DNA of 64,000 nucleotides from Enorma phocaeensis (GTDB taxonomy: Bacteria > Actinomycetota > Coriobacteriia > Coriobacteriales > Coriobacteriaceae), in NCBI RefSeq assembly GCF_900186505.1, contig NZ_LT891969.1, forward strand, positions 310,001-374,000, read 5' to 3'. Numbering within the stretch: position 1 is the stretch's first letter; each line of letters opens with the position of its first letter. The translations under genes were made by a program, and so were the position numbers. Shown one piece after another: positions 22,966 through 31,267 of this stretch. The notes under the pieces were generated by a model. That model was not told the DNA's origin and searched no databases. It worked only from the letters and a program-made list of their open reading frames with translations.

Positions 22966-25611
22966 TTACACCTCGTAGGACTGGGGCTCGCGGCCGTAGT
23001 AGGCGTCGAGGTAGAGCTCCTTGATCTCGCTGATGAGCGGGTAGCGCGGGTTGGCGCCGGTGCACTGGTCGTTGAAGGCCTGCTCGCTCATCTCGTCGAG
23101 GGTGTCGAGGAAGTACTGCTCGTCCACGCCGTACTCGGCGATGGTCTTCTTGATGCCGATGGTGTCCATGAGCTCCTCAAGCTTCTGGATGAAGTTCTCG
23201 AACACCTCGCGGTCGTCCTTGCCGGTGCAGCCGCAGTAACGGCCGAGGTCGGCGTAGTCGGCGAGCGCGTGCGGATACTGATACTGCGAGAAGGTGCCCA
23301 TCTTGACCGGCTTCTCGGCGGCGTTGTAGCGCATCACGCGAGTGAGGATGACGGCGTTGGCCAGGCCGTGGGGCAGGTGATGGAAGGCACCGAGCTTGTG
23401 GGCCATGGAGTGGTTCACGCCGAGGAAGGCGTTCGCGAAGGCCATGCCGGCGAGGCAAGAGGCGTTGTGCATCTCCTCGCGAGCGTGCGGGTCGGCAGCA
23501 CCCTTCTCGTAGGCCGCGGGCAGGTTCTCGAACACGAGCTTGGCAGCGCGCATGGAGAGGCCCTTGGTGTAGTCGGAGGACATGATGGAGACATAGGACT
23601 CGATGGCGTGGGTCATGACGTCGATGCCCGAGGCGCAGGTGAGGCCCTTAGGGGCGGTCATGGCGTTGTCAGCATCGACGATGGCCATGTTCGGCATGAG
23701 CGCGTAGTCGGTGATCGGCCACTTGATGCCGGTGTTGGCATCGGTGATGATGGCGAACGGGGTCACCTCGGAGCCGGTACCAGAGGAGGTCGGCACGGCC
23801 ACGAAGTAGGCCTTCTTGCCCATCTCGGGGAAGGTGTAGACGCGCTTGCGGATGTCCATGAAGTCCATGGCCATATCCTCGAAGTTCGCCTCCGGGTGCT
23901 CGTACATAAGCCACATGATCTTGCCGGCGTCCATCGCGGAGCCGCCGCCCACGGCGATGATCAGGTCGGGCTCGAACAGGCGCATGCGCTCAACGCCGCG
24001 CTCGGCGTCCTGCAGACGCGGGTCGGGCTGGATGTCGTAGAACGCGTCGTGCGCGACACCCATCTCGTCGAGCTTGGCCTCGATGGCCTTGCAGTTGCCG
24101 TTCTTGTACAGGAACTGGTCGGTGACGATGAAGGCGCGCTTCTTGCCCATGACGCGGCCGAGCTCGTCGAGCGCGACGGGCGTGCTGCCCTTCTTGAAGT
24201 AGACCTTCTCGGGAGCGCGGAACCAGAGCATGTTCTCGCGGCGCTCCGCCACGGACTTGATGTTCAGCAAGTGCTTCACCCCTACGTTCTCGGACACGGA
24301 GTTGCCGCCCCAGGAGCCGCAGCCCAGCGTGAGGGACGGCTTCATGGCGAAGTTGTACAGGTCACCGATGCCGCCCTGGCTGGAAGGCGTGTTGATCACG
24401 ATACGGCAGGCCTTCATGGTCTCCTGGAAGAGCGCGATCTTCTCCTTCTCGGCGGGGTGCACGTAGAGCGAGGCGGTATGGCCCGGGCCGCCGGCGAGCA
24501 CGAGGTGCTCGGCCTTGTCCACGGCCTCCTGGAAGTTCTTCGCATGGTACATGGCGAGAACGGGGGAGAGCTTCTCGTGGCTGAACTCCTCCTTCGCCGG
24601 ATCGGTCGAGGTGACCTCGGCGATGAGGATCTTGGTCTTGGCGGGAACCTCGATGCCGGCGAGCTCGGCGATCTTGGCTGCGGGCATGCCGGGGATGCGG
24701 TGGTCGAGGGCGCCGTTCTTGAACATGGCCTCGCGCAGGGCCTCGAGCTCCTTGCCCTTCTTCACGAAGTAGCAGCCACGACGCTGGAATTCGGCCTTCA
24801 CCTGGTCGTAGACGGAATCGAGCGCGGTCACGGACTGCTCGGACGCGCAGATCATGCCGTTGTCGAAGGTCTTGGAGTGGATGATGGAATTGACGGCGTT
24901 CAGGATGTCGGCGGTCTCGTCGATCACGACGGGGGTGTTGCCGGCGCCGACGCCGAGGGCGGGCTTGCCCGAGGAGTAGGCGGACTTGACCATGCCGGGG
25001 CCACCGGTGGCGAGGATGATGTCAACCTCGCTCATGAGCTTGTTGGTGAGCTCGAGCGTCGGCTTGTCGATCCAGCCGATGATGCCCTCGGGGGCACCGG
25101 CCTTGACAGCGGCCTCAAGCACGAGCTTGGCGGCAGCGATGGTGCACTGGGCAGCCGCCGGGTGCGGGGAGATGATGATGGCATTGCGGGTCTTCAGGCA
25201 GATAAGGCACTTGAAGATCGCGGTGGAGGTGGGGTTGGTGGTGGGGATTACCGCGCCGACGATACCGATGGGCTCGGCCACCTTGGTGATGCCGTAGGCC
25301 TCGTCGTGCTCGATGACGCCGCAGGTCTTGGTGTTCTTGTAGGCGTTGTAGATGTACTCGGCGGCATAGTGGTTCTTGATGACCTTGTCCTCGAGCACAC
25401 CGCGGCCGGTCTCCTCGACCGCGAGCTTGGCGAGCGGGATGCGCGCCTTGTTGGCGGCCATGGCCGCCTGGTAGAAGATCTCGTCAACCTGCTCTTGCGT
25501 GTAGGTTGCAAAGACCTTCTGGGCCTCGCGCACCTGCGCGAGCTTGGCCTCGAAAGCCTCGACCGAGTCGACGACCTCAGGGGCTGCCGTAACCGTTGGC
25601 TTTTTCACCAT
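22966..25611 (-). CDS. adhE: Bifunctional acetaldehyde-CoA / alcohol dehydrogenase AdhE
   Basis: Reduces acetyl-CoA to acetaldehyde and then ethanol with NADH, regenerating NAD+ in fermentation; family members form spirosome filaments. The 881-residue product has the N-terminal aldehyde dehydrogenase half with the catalytic cysteine in KTFDNGMICASEQSV near residue 250 and a C-terminal iron alcohol dehydrogenase half with GGGSAMDAGKIMWLMYEHP and the metal-site histidines in FLGVNHSMAHKLGAFHHLPH. Length and order are standard. The ATG at 25611 has AAGGAGAG upstream. The codon choice is strongly biased to C/G-ending codons, suggesting high expression. Upstream lie a 13-base palindrome and a pair of direct repeats that may be operators. 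Confidence 0.97.
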   Translation of the reverse strand: MVKKPTVTAAPEVVDSVEAFEAKLAQVREAQKVFATYTQEQVDEIFYQAAMAANKARIPLAKLAVEETGRGVLEDKVIKNHYAAEYIYNAYKNTKTCGVIEHDEAYGITKVAEPIGIVGAVIPTTNPTSTAIFKCLICLKTRNAIIISPHPAAAQCTIAAAKLVLEAAVKAGAPEGIIGWIDKPTLELTNKLMSEVDIILATGGPGMVKSAYSSGKPALGVGAGNTPVVIDETADILNAVNSIIHSKTFDNGMICASEQSVTALDSVYDQVKAEFQRRGCYFVKKGKELEALREAMFKNGALDHRIPGMPAAKIAELAGIEVPAKTKILIAEVTSTDPAKEEFSHEKLSPVLAMYHAKNFQEAVDKAEHLVLAGGPGHTASLYVHPAEKEKIALFQETMKACRIVINTPSSQGGIGDLYNFAMKPSLTLGCGSWGGNSVSENVGVKHLLNIKSVAERRENMLWFRAPEKVYFKKGSTPVALDELGRVMGKKRAFIVTDQFLYKNGNCKAIEAKLDEMGVAHDAFYDIQPDPRLQDAERGVERMRLFEPDLIIAVGGGSAMDAGKIMWLMYEHPEANFEDMAMDFMDIRKRVYTFPEMGKKAYFVAVPTSSGTGSEVTPFAIITDANTGIKWPITDYALMPNMAIVDADNAMTAPKGLTCASGIDVMTHAIESYVSIMSSDYTKGLSMRAAKLVFENLPAAYEKGAADPHAREEMHNASCLAGMAFANAFLGVNHSMAHKLGAFHHLPHGLANAVILTRVMRYNAAEKPVKMGTFSQYQYPHALADYADLGRYCGCTGKDDREVFENFIQKLEELMDTIGIKKTIAEYGVDEQYFLDTLDEMSEQAFNDQCTGANPRYPLISEIKELYLDAYYGREPQSYEV

Positions 25612-25677
25612 GTGTCTCTCCTTGCGACTGGTGACTTACCCTACAGCCTAAAGTTTAGCAAGATATTTCTCGGCGAA

Positions 25678-25690
25678 CGGAATAATTCCG
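25678..25690. promoter_or_regulatory. Perfect 13-base palindrome upstream of adhE
   Basis: CGGAATAATTCCG is a perfect dyad about one central base, 67-79 bases before the adhE start codon. It suits a dimeric regulator. It does not match the Rex consensus TTGTGAAnnnnTTCACAA. Confidence 0.45.
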
Positions 25691-25705
25691 ACGAATGGCA
25701 TATTA

Positions 25706-25736
25706 AAACGCTTCAATTATTTTTAGCGTTTCAATT
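25706..25736. promoter_or_regulatory. Inverted and direct repeats upstream of adhE
   Basis: AAACGCT (25706-25712) is mirrored by AGCGTTT (25725-25731). Overlapping these, CGCTTCAATT (25709-25718) and CGTTTCAATT (25727-25736) form a direct repeat with 18-base period. The cluster sits in an AT-rich stretch 95-125 bases before the adhE ATG and is a good candidate regulator-binding region. Confidence 0.45.
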
Positions 25737-26296
25737 GTAAAGACCGAGTTAGAAGCCGGTATGCATTCATGTTCGTTGCCTATCGAAGAGCGCGATTGTA
25801 AAGTGCATCCATCTTCCTTCAACTACGGTTGCCATCGGATAAGCGTATGAGGGAACGCACGATGAATCTGGTGGAATAGATCTAGAAGAAGATCCTTCGC
25901 GATCTGGTTGGCGGGCGCGCAAATGCGTCACTTTATCTGGACGTTTTGCCGCGATTCTCAACAATGTGTCTAGATAGAAGCTTCTCAACGTGCTCCGGTG
26001 ACTTGCTGGACCTTCGAGATGCCGCTAGAGAGCTGTTTTCTTGCTTCTGGAGACCAATTCTGGCTCTTTCCCAGCATCTCGACATAGCGGTTGGACTTCG
26101 AGATCTGCCTGTAGAGCCATATTCAGTAATTCAGAATCCTAAGAGCGCGAAAGCGGGCGTCTCTATACCAAGCCCTCAAGTGGGCGTACTTGCCGGCGGT
26201 GGCATTCGAGACGAATGGAGCGGATGTTCTGTGAGGGTATTCTGCGAGCCGGGCATCCGGCTAGCTCTTGGTATGCCGCTTGTGAGACGGTGAAAA
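25737..26296. other. Gene-poor stretch between adhE and rpmB, possibly holding a decayed gene
   Basis: No convincing intact gene is seen. On the minus strand one frame reads about 45 codons (KYAHLRAWYRDARFRALRIL), a stop, then about 45 more codons (SKSNRYVEMLGKSQNWSP) before the next stop. Composition looks more like coding sequence than a promoter region, and it lacks an obvious start. I do not recognise the family. A remnant is possible; chance is not excluded. Confidence 0.3.
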
Positions 26297-26297
26297 A

Positions 26298-26325
26298 AAA
26301 GACGCACCCTATCGGATGCGTCTTT
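26298..26325 (-). terminator. Rho-independent terminator of rpmB
   Basis: On the minus strand AAAGACGCA pairs with TGCGTCTTT around a 10-base loop and is followed by a run of T residues (TTTTT then CACC). It starts 33 bases after the rpmB stop. This is the clearest intrinsic terminator in the window. Confidence 0.85.
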
Positions 26326-26357
26326 ACATACAAGGATGATCCCAAGGAGAGGGAGCG

Positions 26358-26546
26358 CTACGAACGGGCCACCTTACCGGACTTAAGGCAGTTGGTGCAC
26401 ACGTTCATCTTCTTGCGCTGGCCGTCCACGACGCAGTACACGCGCTGAATGTTGGGACGGAACTTACGGTTGGTCACGCGGTGCGAGTGGCTAATGGAGC
26501 GACCAGCAACGGGGTGCTTACCGCAGACTTCGCAAACTTTGGACAT
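26358..26546 (-). CDS. rpmB: 50S ribosomal protein L28
   Basis: A 62-residue ribosomal protein of the large subunit. It begins MSKVCEVCGKHPVAGRSISH and continues with HRVTNRKFRPNIQRV, the L28 signature. Two CxxC pairs (CEVC and CTNC) mark the zinc-binding form of the protein; many bacteria also have a zinc-free paralog for zinc starvation, which is not present in this window. The start has AAGGAGGG upstream. It is a single-gene unit with its own terminator. Confidence 0.97.
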   Translation of the reverse strand: MSKVCEVCGKHPVAGRSISHSHRVTNRKFRPNIQRVYCVVDGQRKKMNVCTNCLKSGKVARS

Positions 26547-27065
26547 TTCAAAACCCTCCTTGGGCGGTCATTGGTTACCGCTTAATCAAACAGATAGGAA
26601 CTATAGCATAGAATGCAAGCAATACGTGCAATCTTCACGAAGAAATAGGGAGTTCCTCCTGAAGATGCGTGATGCGCTCGTGGGAGTAGGCGCACATCAC
26701 CGGCACGTGCTCAGGCATTCTATCACGCCGGCGCACTTATCGAGATGGATCCGTTCAATATCGCCTTCACGCGCAGGCTGGTATAGCTAAAAATAGTGCG
26801 GTACCGAAGTAATGGAGATGCTGTGAGGCGATCCGTCAGTTTTCGAGTCGGCCGCATTGCATCAGCCAAGCGGGTATATTCGCATCCGTTGCGACCGCGC
26901 CATCCCTATGCTGTGCATGCGTCGCAATACATATATAGGTAGATAGGGAAGCGAGGGGCGTACCACTCGAAGTGAAGCGCGCTTCACGCCGCATCAACGT
27001 TGGTACGACCCATCGGTTCCGATGCAGTGGGGGCTGCGCTTCGCGCGAGGCGGGAAGGGAGACCA
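26547..27065. other. Intergenic region before the ABC exporter operon
   Basis: About 520 bases with no gene I can support. The left end holds the rpmB promoter region. The right end holds the 16-base palindrome at 26972-26987 and an AT-rich ATACATATATAGGTAGATAG stretch just before it, which probably contains the exporter promoter. No tRNA or structured RNA is recognisable. Confidence 0.5.
26972..26987. promoter_or_regulatory. Perfect 16-base palindrome upstream of the ABC exporter genes
   Basis: GTGAAGCGCGCTTCAC is a perfect dyad ending 78 bases before the exporter start codon. Length and symmetry fit a TetR- or MarR-type operator, common for multidrug exporters. No regulator gene lies next to it, so the protein that binds would be encoded elsewhere. 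Confidence 0.55.
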
Positions 27066-29357
27066 TTGAAGATCTTCAAGTTCCTAAAAGGGCATATTCT
27101 GAATCTGGTGCTCGCCCTTGTCCTCCTGTGCATCCAGGCTAACTGCGAGCTGACGCTGCCTGGACTCATGAGCGACATCGTGGATGTGGGCATCAGCCAG
27201 GGCGGTATCGATTCGTCCGTGCCCAACGAGATTCGTGCGAGCGACCTGGAACAGGTCGAGCTCTTCCTTTCTGATGATGAGGCCGCGCAGGTTGAGGCCG
27301 TGTACAGCGCCGGTTCGGGTGATGCGGTTCGCACGTTCGCGGGATCAGAAGAGGACCGTGCGGCACTCGAGGCATTCATCGGTGAAGCCGAGATGATGGT
27401 CTACCAGATCAACCAGGGCATTCCAATCGATGAGTGGGCCGTAGGCGAGGACGCCGAAACAATCGCGGCGCTCGAGGAGCAACTGGGAGATTCCGTTGAT
27501 CTCAACGAGCTCATCGCCCTGAGCGAGGCCGCCGCTGCGGCGGACGGGCGCAGCGTCGAGATTGGTCCCGGCAGCCTCTACGAGATGCGCCGTCAGGCGA
27601 TTGAATCGCTAGGTGATACCGGTGACTCCATCGTGGAGAGCCGCGCCGTCGCCTTCGTTCAGGATGCGTACCAGACTGCCGGCGTGGACCTCAACCAGGT
27701 GCAGACCGATTATCTGCTGCGCACGGGCGGCACCATGCTCGCGTATGCGCTCCTCACAGCGCTCTGCGCTCTCCTCGCCGCATTCAACGCTTCGAAGACC
27801 TCGGCGGCGATCGCTCGCGACCTGCGTCATGATCTGTACCAGCGCGTGCTTGAGTTCTCTCCTGCCGAGATGAACAGGTTCTCCGCCGCCTCGCTCATCA
27901 CGCGCGGCACGAATGACATCCAGCAGATTCAGATGGTGCTTGTGATGTGCCTGCGCATCGTGCTCTTCGCGCCGTGCATGGGTGTCGGCGCCATCTTCCG
28001 CGTGATCACGAACTCAACGGGGCTCGAGTGGATCCTCATCCTGGCTATCGTGCTCATCGCCGTGGCCATCGGCGTGCTCTTCGGCCTTACCATGCCGAAA
28101 TTCCGTATCATGCAAAAGCTCGTTGACAAGAACAACCTCGTCGCACGCGAGATCATCACGGGCATCATGCCCATCCGCGCCTTCGGCCGCACGAAGTACG
28201 AGGAGCAGCGCTACGACGAGGCGAACCGCGAGCTCACGAGCACGTACATTTTCACCAACCGATGCATGACCTTCCTCATGCCGATGATGATGGTAATCAT
28301 GAACGTCACGACCGTGGGCATCGTGTGGTTCGGTGCCCAGGGCGTGGATGCCGGCACCATCATGGTGGGCGACCTCATGGCATATATCAATTACGTGATG
28401 CAGGTCATCATGAGCTTCATGATCATCACCATGATCTCGGTCATGCTGCCGCGCGCCGACGTCGCCGCTGAGCGCGTGCAGGAGGTGCTCGCGACCCATT
28501 CGAGCATCGAGGATCCCGATCCCGAGCATGCTGTCACGCGCGAGTGCGCCGAGGGCTGGAAGGGCGTCGTGCGCTACAACGACGTGACCTTCACCTATCC
28601 CGATGCTGACGTGCCTACGCTCGAGCACATAAGCTTCACGGCGGAGCCGGGCAAGACGACCGCGATCATCGGTTCCACGGGCTGCGGAAAGTCGTCGCTC
28701 GTGCAGCTGCTGCCACGTCTCTACGACGTCACCGAGGGATCCATCACGGTGGACGGTGTGGATATCCGCAGCATCCCGCTCGAGGAGCTTCGGCGCTTCA
28801 TCGGCTACGTTCCCCAGAAGCGCATGCTCTTCAGCGGCACCATCGAGAGCAACATCAAGTACGGCGACCCCTCCATGTCGGATGCCGACATGGTCGAGGC
28901 GGCGGGCATCGCGCAGGCCACCGAGTTCATCGATGGCAAGCCGGACGGGTACCAGAGCCCTATCAGCCAGGGCGGCTCCAACGTTTCCGGCGGCCAGAAC
29001 CAGCGCCTCTCCATCGCGCGCGCACTTGCGATCTGTCCCAAAGTGCTCGTTTTCGACGACAGCTTCAGCGCGCTCGATTACAAGACCGACGCGACGCTGC
29101 GCGCCGAGCTCGCTGAGCGGGCGTCCGATGCCGCGGTGATCATCGTTGCCCAGCGCATCGCGACCATCATGCATGCCGAGGAGATTCTCGTGCTCGATGA
29201 CGGGCGCATCGTTGGCCGCGGCACGCATGAAGAGCTCCTGCGCACCTGCCCCGAGTATCTCGAGATCGCCAAGAGCCAGCTCTCACCCGAGGAGCTCGGC
29301 CTCGATGCCGCGTCCTCCCCGCAAGAGGTTGCCGTGTTGGAAGGAGGTGAGCGCTGA
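27066..29357 (+). CDS. ABC exporter subunit with degenerate catalytic site and a large extracytoplasmic insertion
   Basis: The 763-residue product is a type IV ABC exporter half-transporter: membrane domain then ATPase. After the first membrane helix (ILNLVLALVLLCIQANCELT) about 180 mostly acidic residues precede the second helix, forming an unusually large outer loop. The ATPase has Walker A GSTGCGKSS, signature NVSGGQNQR and Walker B VLVFDDSFSALD. The catalytic Glu after Walker B is Asp, the hallmark of the impaired site in heterodimeric exporters. The frame is open to a GTG at 27000, but the TTG at 27066 has GGAAGGGAG at proper spacing and starts at the family's usual N-terminus. Its stop overlaps the partner gene by one base. 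Substrate unknown. Confidence 0.9.
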   Translation: MKIFKFLKGHILNLVLALVLLCIQANCELTLPGLMSDIVDVGISQGGIDSSVPNEIRASDLEQVELFLSDDEAAQVEAVYSAGSGDAVRTFAGSEEDRAALEAFIGEAEMMVYQINQGIPIDEWAVGEDAETIAALEEQLGDSVDLNELIALSEAAAAADGRSVEIGPGSLYEMRRQAIESLGDTGDSIVESRAVAFVQDAYQTAGVDLNQVQTDYLLRTGGTMLAYALLTALCALLAAFNASKTSAAIARDLRHDLYQRVLEFSPAEMNRFSAASLITRGTNDIQQIQMVLVMCLRIVLFAPCMGVGAIFRVITNSTGLEWILILAIVLIAVAIGVLFGLTMPKFRIMQKLVDKNNLVAREIITGIMPIRAFGRTKYEEQRYDEANRELTSTYIFTNRCMTFLMPMMMVIMNVTTVGIVWFGAQGVDAGTIMVGDLMAYINYVMQVIMSFMIITMISVMLPRADVAAERVQEVLATHSSIEDPDPEHAVTRECAEGWKGVVRYNDVTFTYPDADVPTLEHISFTAEPGKTTAIIGSTGCGKSSLVQLLPRLYDVTEGSITVDGVDIRSIPLEELRRFIGYVPQKRMLFSGTIESNIKYGDPSMSDADMVEAAGIAQATEFIDGKPDGYQSPISQGGSNVSGGQNQRLSIARALAICPKVLVFDDSFSALDYKTDATLRAELAERASDAAVIIVAQRIATIMHAEEILVLDDGRIVGRGTHEELLRTCPEYLEIAKSQLSPEELGLDAASSPQEVAVLEGGER

Positions 29358-31171
29358 TGCCGCGTCCAGGAGGAAACCGTCCCGCGTCCGAGAGGGCTAA
29401 GGATTTCAAGGGCACGATCAGGAAGCTCATCATATATATCTCGCATGAACGCATCGCCCTCATCGTGGCGCTTATCTGCGCCATCGTGTCAGTGCTCTTC
29501 AACGTGGTGGGTCCGCGCGTGCTCGGTCAGGCAACAACTGAGCTCTTCAGCGGCCTCATGGCCAAGGTTGCCGGCACCGGCTCCATCGATTTCCAGAAGA
29601 TCGGCATGATCCTCATCGGCCTGCTCTGCCTGTACGTGGCATCTTCGTGCTTCAACTTGCTGCAGGGCTGGCTCATGACGGGTATCACCCAACGCGTGTG
29701 CTATCGCATGCGCAGAGAGATCATCGAGAAGATTGACCGCATGCCGCTCAGCTACTTTGAGTCAAACGCGGTTGGAGACGTGCTCTCCCGCGTAACGAAT
29801 GACGTGGACACGCTCGGTCAGTCGCTCAACCAGAGCGTGACCCAGCTCATCACCTCGGTAACGCAGATCATCGGCGTGGCGGCGATGATGGTGAGCGTCT
29901 CGGTGACGCTTGCGGGCATCACGTTCCTCACCATTCCGCTGTCGCTTCTGCTCGTGCTCATCGTGGTGCGCTCCTCGCAGCGCTACTTCCGGCAGCAGCA
30001 GGTCATCTTGGGCCGTGTGGACGGCATCATCGAGGAGAGCTTCTCGGGCCAGAACGTCATCAAGGTGTTCAATCGCGAGCAGCGCGCCGTGGCCGACTTC
30101 GACGTGGAGAACGACCGCCTGTACACCTCGGGCTGGCGTGCCCAGTTCCTCTCGGGCATCATACAGCCGCTCATGAACTTCGTGGCGAATCTCGCTTACG
30201 TTGCCGTGGTATGCGTGGGCTCGTTCCTTGCCGTGGGCGGCGCCGTGACCATCGGTGACATCCAGGCGTTCATGCAGTATGTACGCAACTTCACGCAGCC
30301 CATCACGCAGCTGTCGCAGGTGTCCAACATGCTTCAGCAGCTCTCGGCTGCAGCGGAGCGCGTCTTCGAGTTCCTTGCGGAGGATGAGGAGACGGCCGAT
30401 GCCCAGACACCCGAGCTGCCGCGTTGCCGGGGGGAGGTAACCTTCGACCACGTGAAGTTCGGCTACGTTCCCAACAAGACCATCATCCATGACTTCTCGT
30501 GCAACGTGGAGCCGGGCCAGACCGTGGCCATCGTTGGCCCCACGGGCGCGGGCAAGACCACGCTCATGAAGCTTCTCATGCGCTTCTATGACGTGAACGC
30601 TGGCTCCATTCGCGTGGACGGCGTGGGCCTGCGCGATTACGCCCGTGGCGACCTGCGCGAGAACTTCGCTATGGTGCTGCAGGACACATGGCTCTTCAAG
30701 GGGTCGGTCCGTGAGAATATCCGCTACGGTCGCGCCGATGCGACGGACGAGGAGGTGGAGGCTGCTGCTCGCGCGGCACTCGCCGACCACTTCATCCGCA
30801 CGCTACCCGGCGGATACGACTTCGAGCTCAACGAGGACGCCTCGAACGTGAGCCAGGGTCAGCGCCAGCTCCTCACCATCGCTCGCGCGTTCATCGCTGA
30901 CCGTCCCATCCTCATCCTGGACGAGGCGACCTCCAATGTGGACACGCGTACCGAGGAGCGCATCCAGCGCGCGATGGACGCGCTCATGCAAGGTCGCACG
31001 AGCTTCGTGATCGCGCATCGGTTGAGCACCATCAGGAACGCGGACGTGATCCTGGTGCTGCGCGACGGCGATATCGTTGAGAAGGGCACGCACAATGAGC
31101 TGCTCGCACTCGGCGGCTTCTATGCCGAGCTCTATAACTCGCAGTTCGCAGAGGGTGGGGAAGAGGAGTAG
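29357..31171 (+). CDS. ABC exporter subunit with canonical ATPase site
   Basis: The 604-residue partner of the preceding gene. Six membrane helices occupy about residues 30-330. The ATPase carries Walker A GPTGAGKTTL, signature NVSQGQRQLL, Walker B ILILDEATSNVDTRTEERI with the catalytic Glu intact and a switch His in VIAHRLSTIRNAD. With the degenerate partner this predicts a heterodimer with one active and one impaired ATP site, as in TM287/288-type multidrug exporters. The N-terminus (PRPGGNRPASERAKDFKGT) is a basic cytosolic lead-in. The ATG overlaps the stop of the partner (TGATG) and AAGGAGG lies just upstream, so the two are made together. Confidence 0.92.
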   Translation: MPRPGGNRPASERAKDFKGTIRKLIIYISHERIALIVALICAIVSVLFNVVGPRVLGQATTELFSGLMAKVAGTGSIDFQKIGMILIGLLCLYVASSCFNLLQGWLMTGITQRVCYRMRREIIEKIDRMPLSYFESNAVGDVLSRVTNDVDTLGQSLNQSVTQLITSVTQIIGVAAMMVSVSVTLAGITFLTIPLSLLLVLIVVRSSQRYFRQQQVILGRVDGIIEESFSGQNVIKVFNREQRAVADFDVENDRLYTSGWRAQFLSGIIQPLMNFVANLAYVAVVCVGSFLAVGGAVTIGDIQAFMQYVRNFTQPITQLSQVSNMLQQLSAAAERVFEFLAEDEETADAQTPELPRCRGEVTFDHVKFGYVPNKTIIHDFSCNVEPGQTVAIVGPTGAGKTTLMKLLMRFYDVNAGSIRVDGVGLRDYARGDLRENFAMVLQDTWLFKGSVRENIRYGRADATDEEVEAAARAALADHFIRTLPGGYDFELNEDASNVSQGQRQLLTIARAFIADRPILILDEATSNVDTRTEERIQRAMDALMQGRTSFVIAHRLSTIRNADVILVLRDGDIVEKGTHNELLALGGFYAELYNSQFAEGGEEE

Positions 31172-31200
31172 CCTATCCCTCCAGAGCACATATATGCAAA

Positions 31201-31235
31201 CAGGCCCGGTTCCGAACTGCTCGGAACCGGGCCTG
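31201..31235. terminator. Bidirectional hairpin between the exporter operon and murT
   Basis: A perfect 15-base stem, from CAGGCCCGGTTCCGA (31201-31215) with its reverse complement at 31221-31235, and a 5-base loop. It lies between convergent genes. The T-run is weak on both strands, but stem stability and position fit a shared terminator. Confidence 0.7.
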
Positions 31236-31267
31236 CTCCGTTACGGGCATGGGTAGAAATGCTTCCG

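Noticed and set aside
25678..25736. Rex operator upstream of adhE
   Set aside because: No TTGTGAA/TTCACAA pair is present; the dyads found have different sequences.
23269..25740. An 823-codon plus-strand reading frame opposite adhE
   Set aside because: It is a shadow of the strongly codon-biased adhE on the other strand; composition is His/Gly/Val-rich with no domain, and no ribosome-binding site fits.
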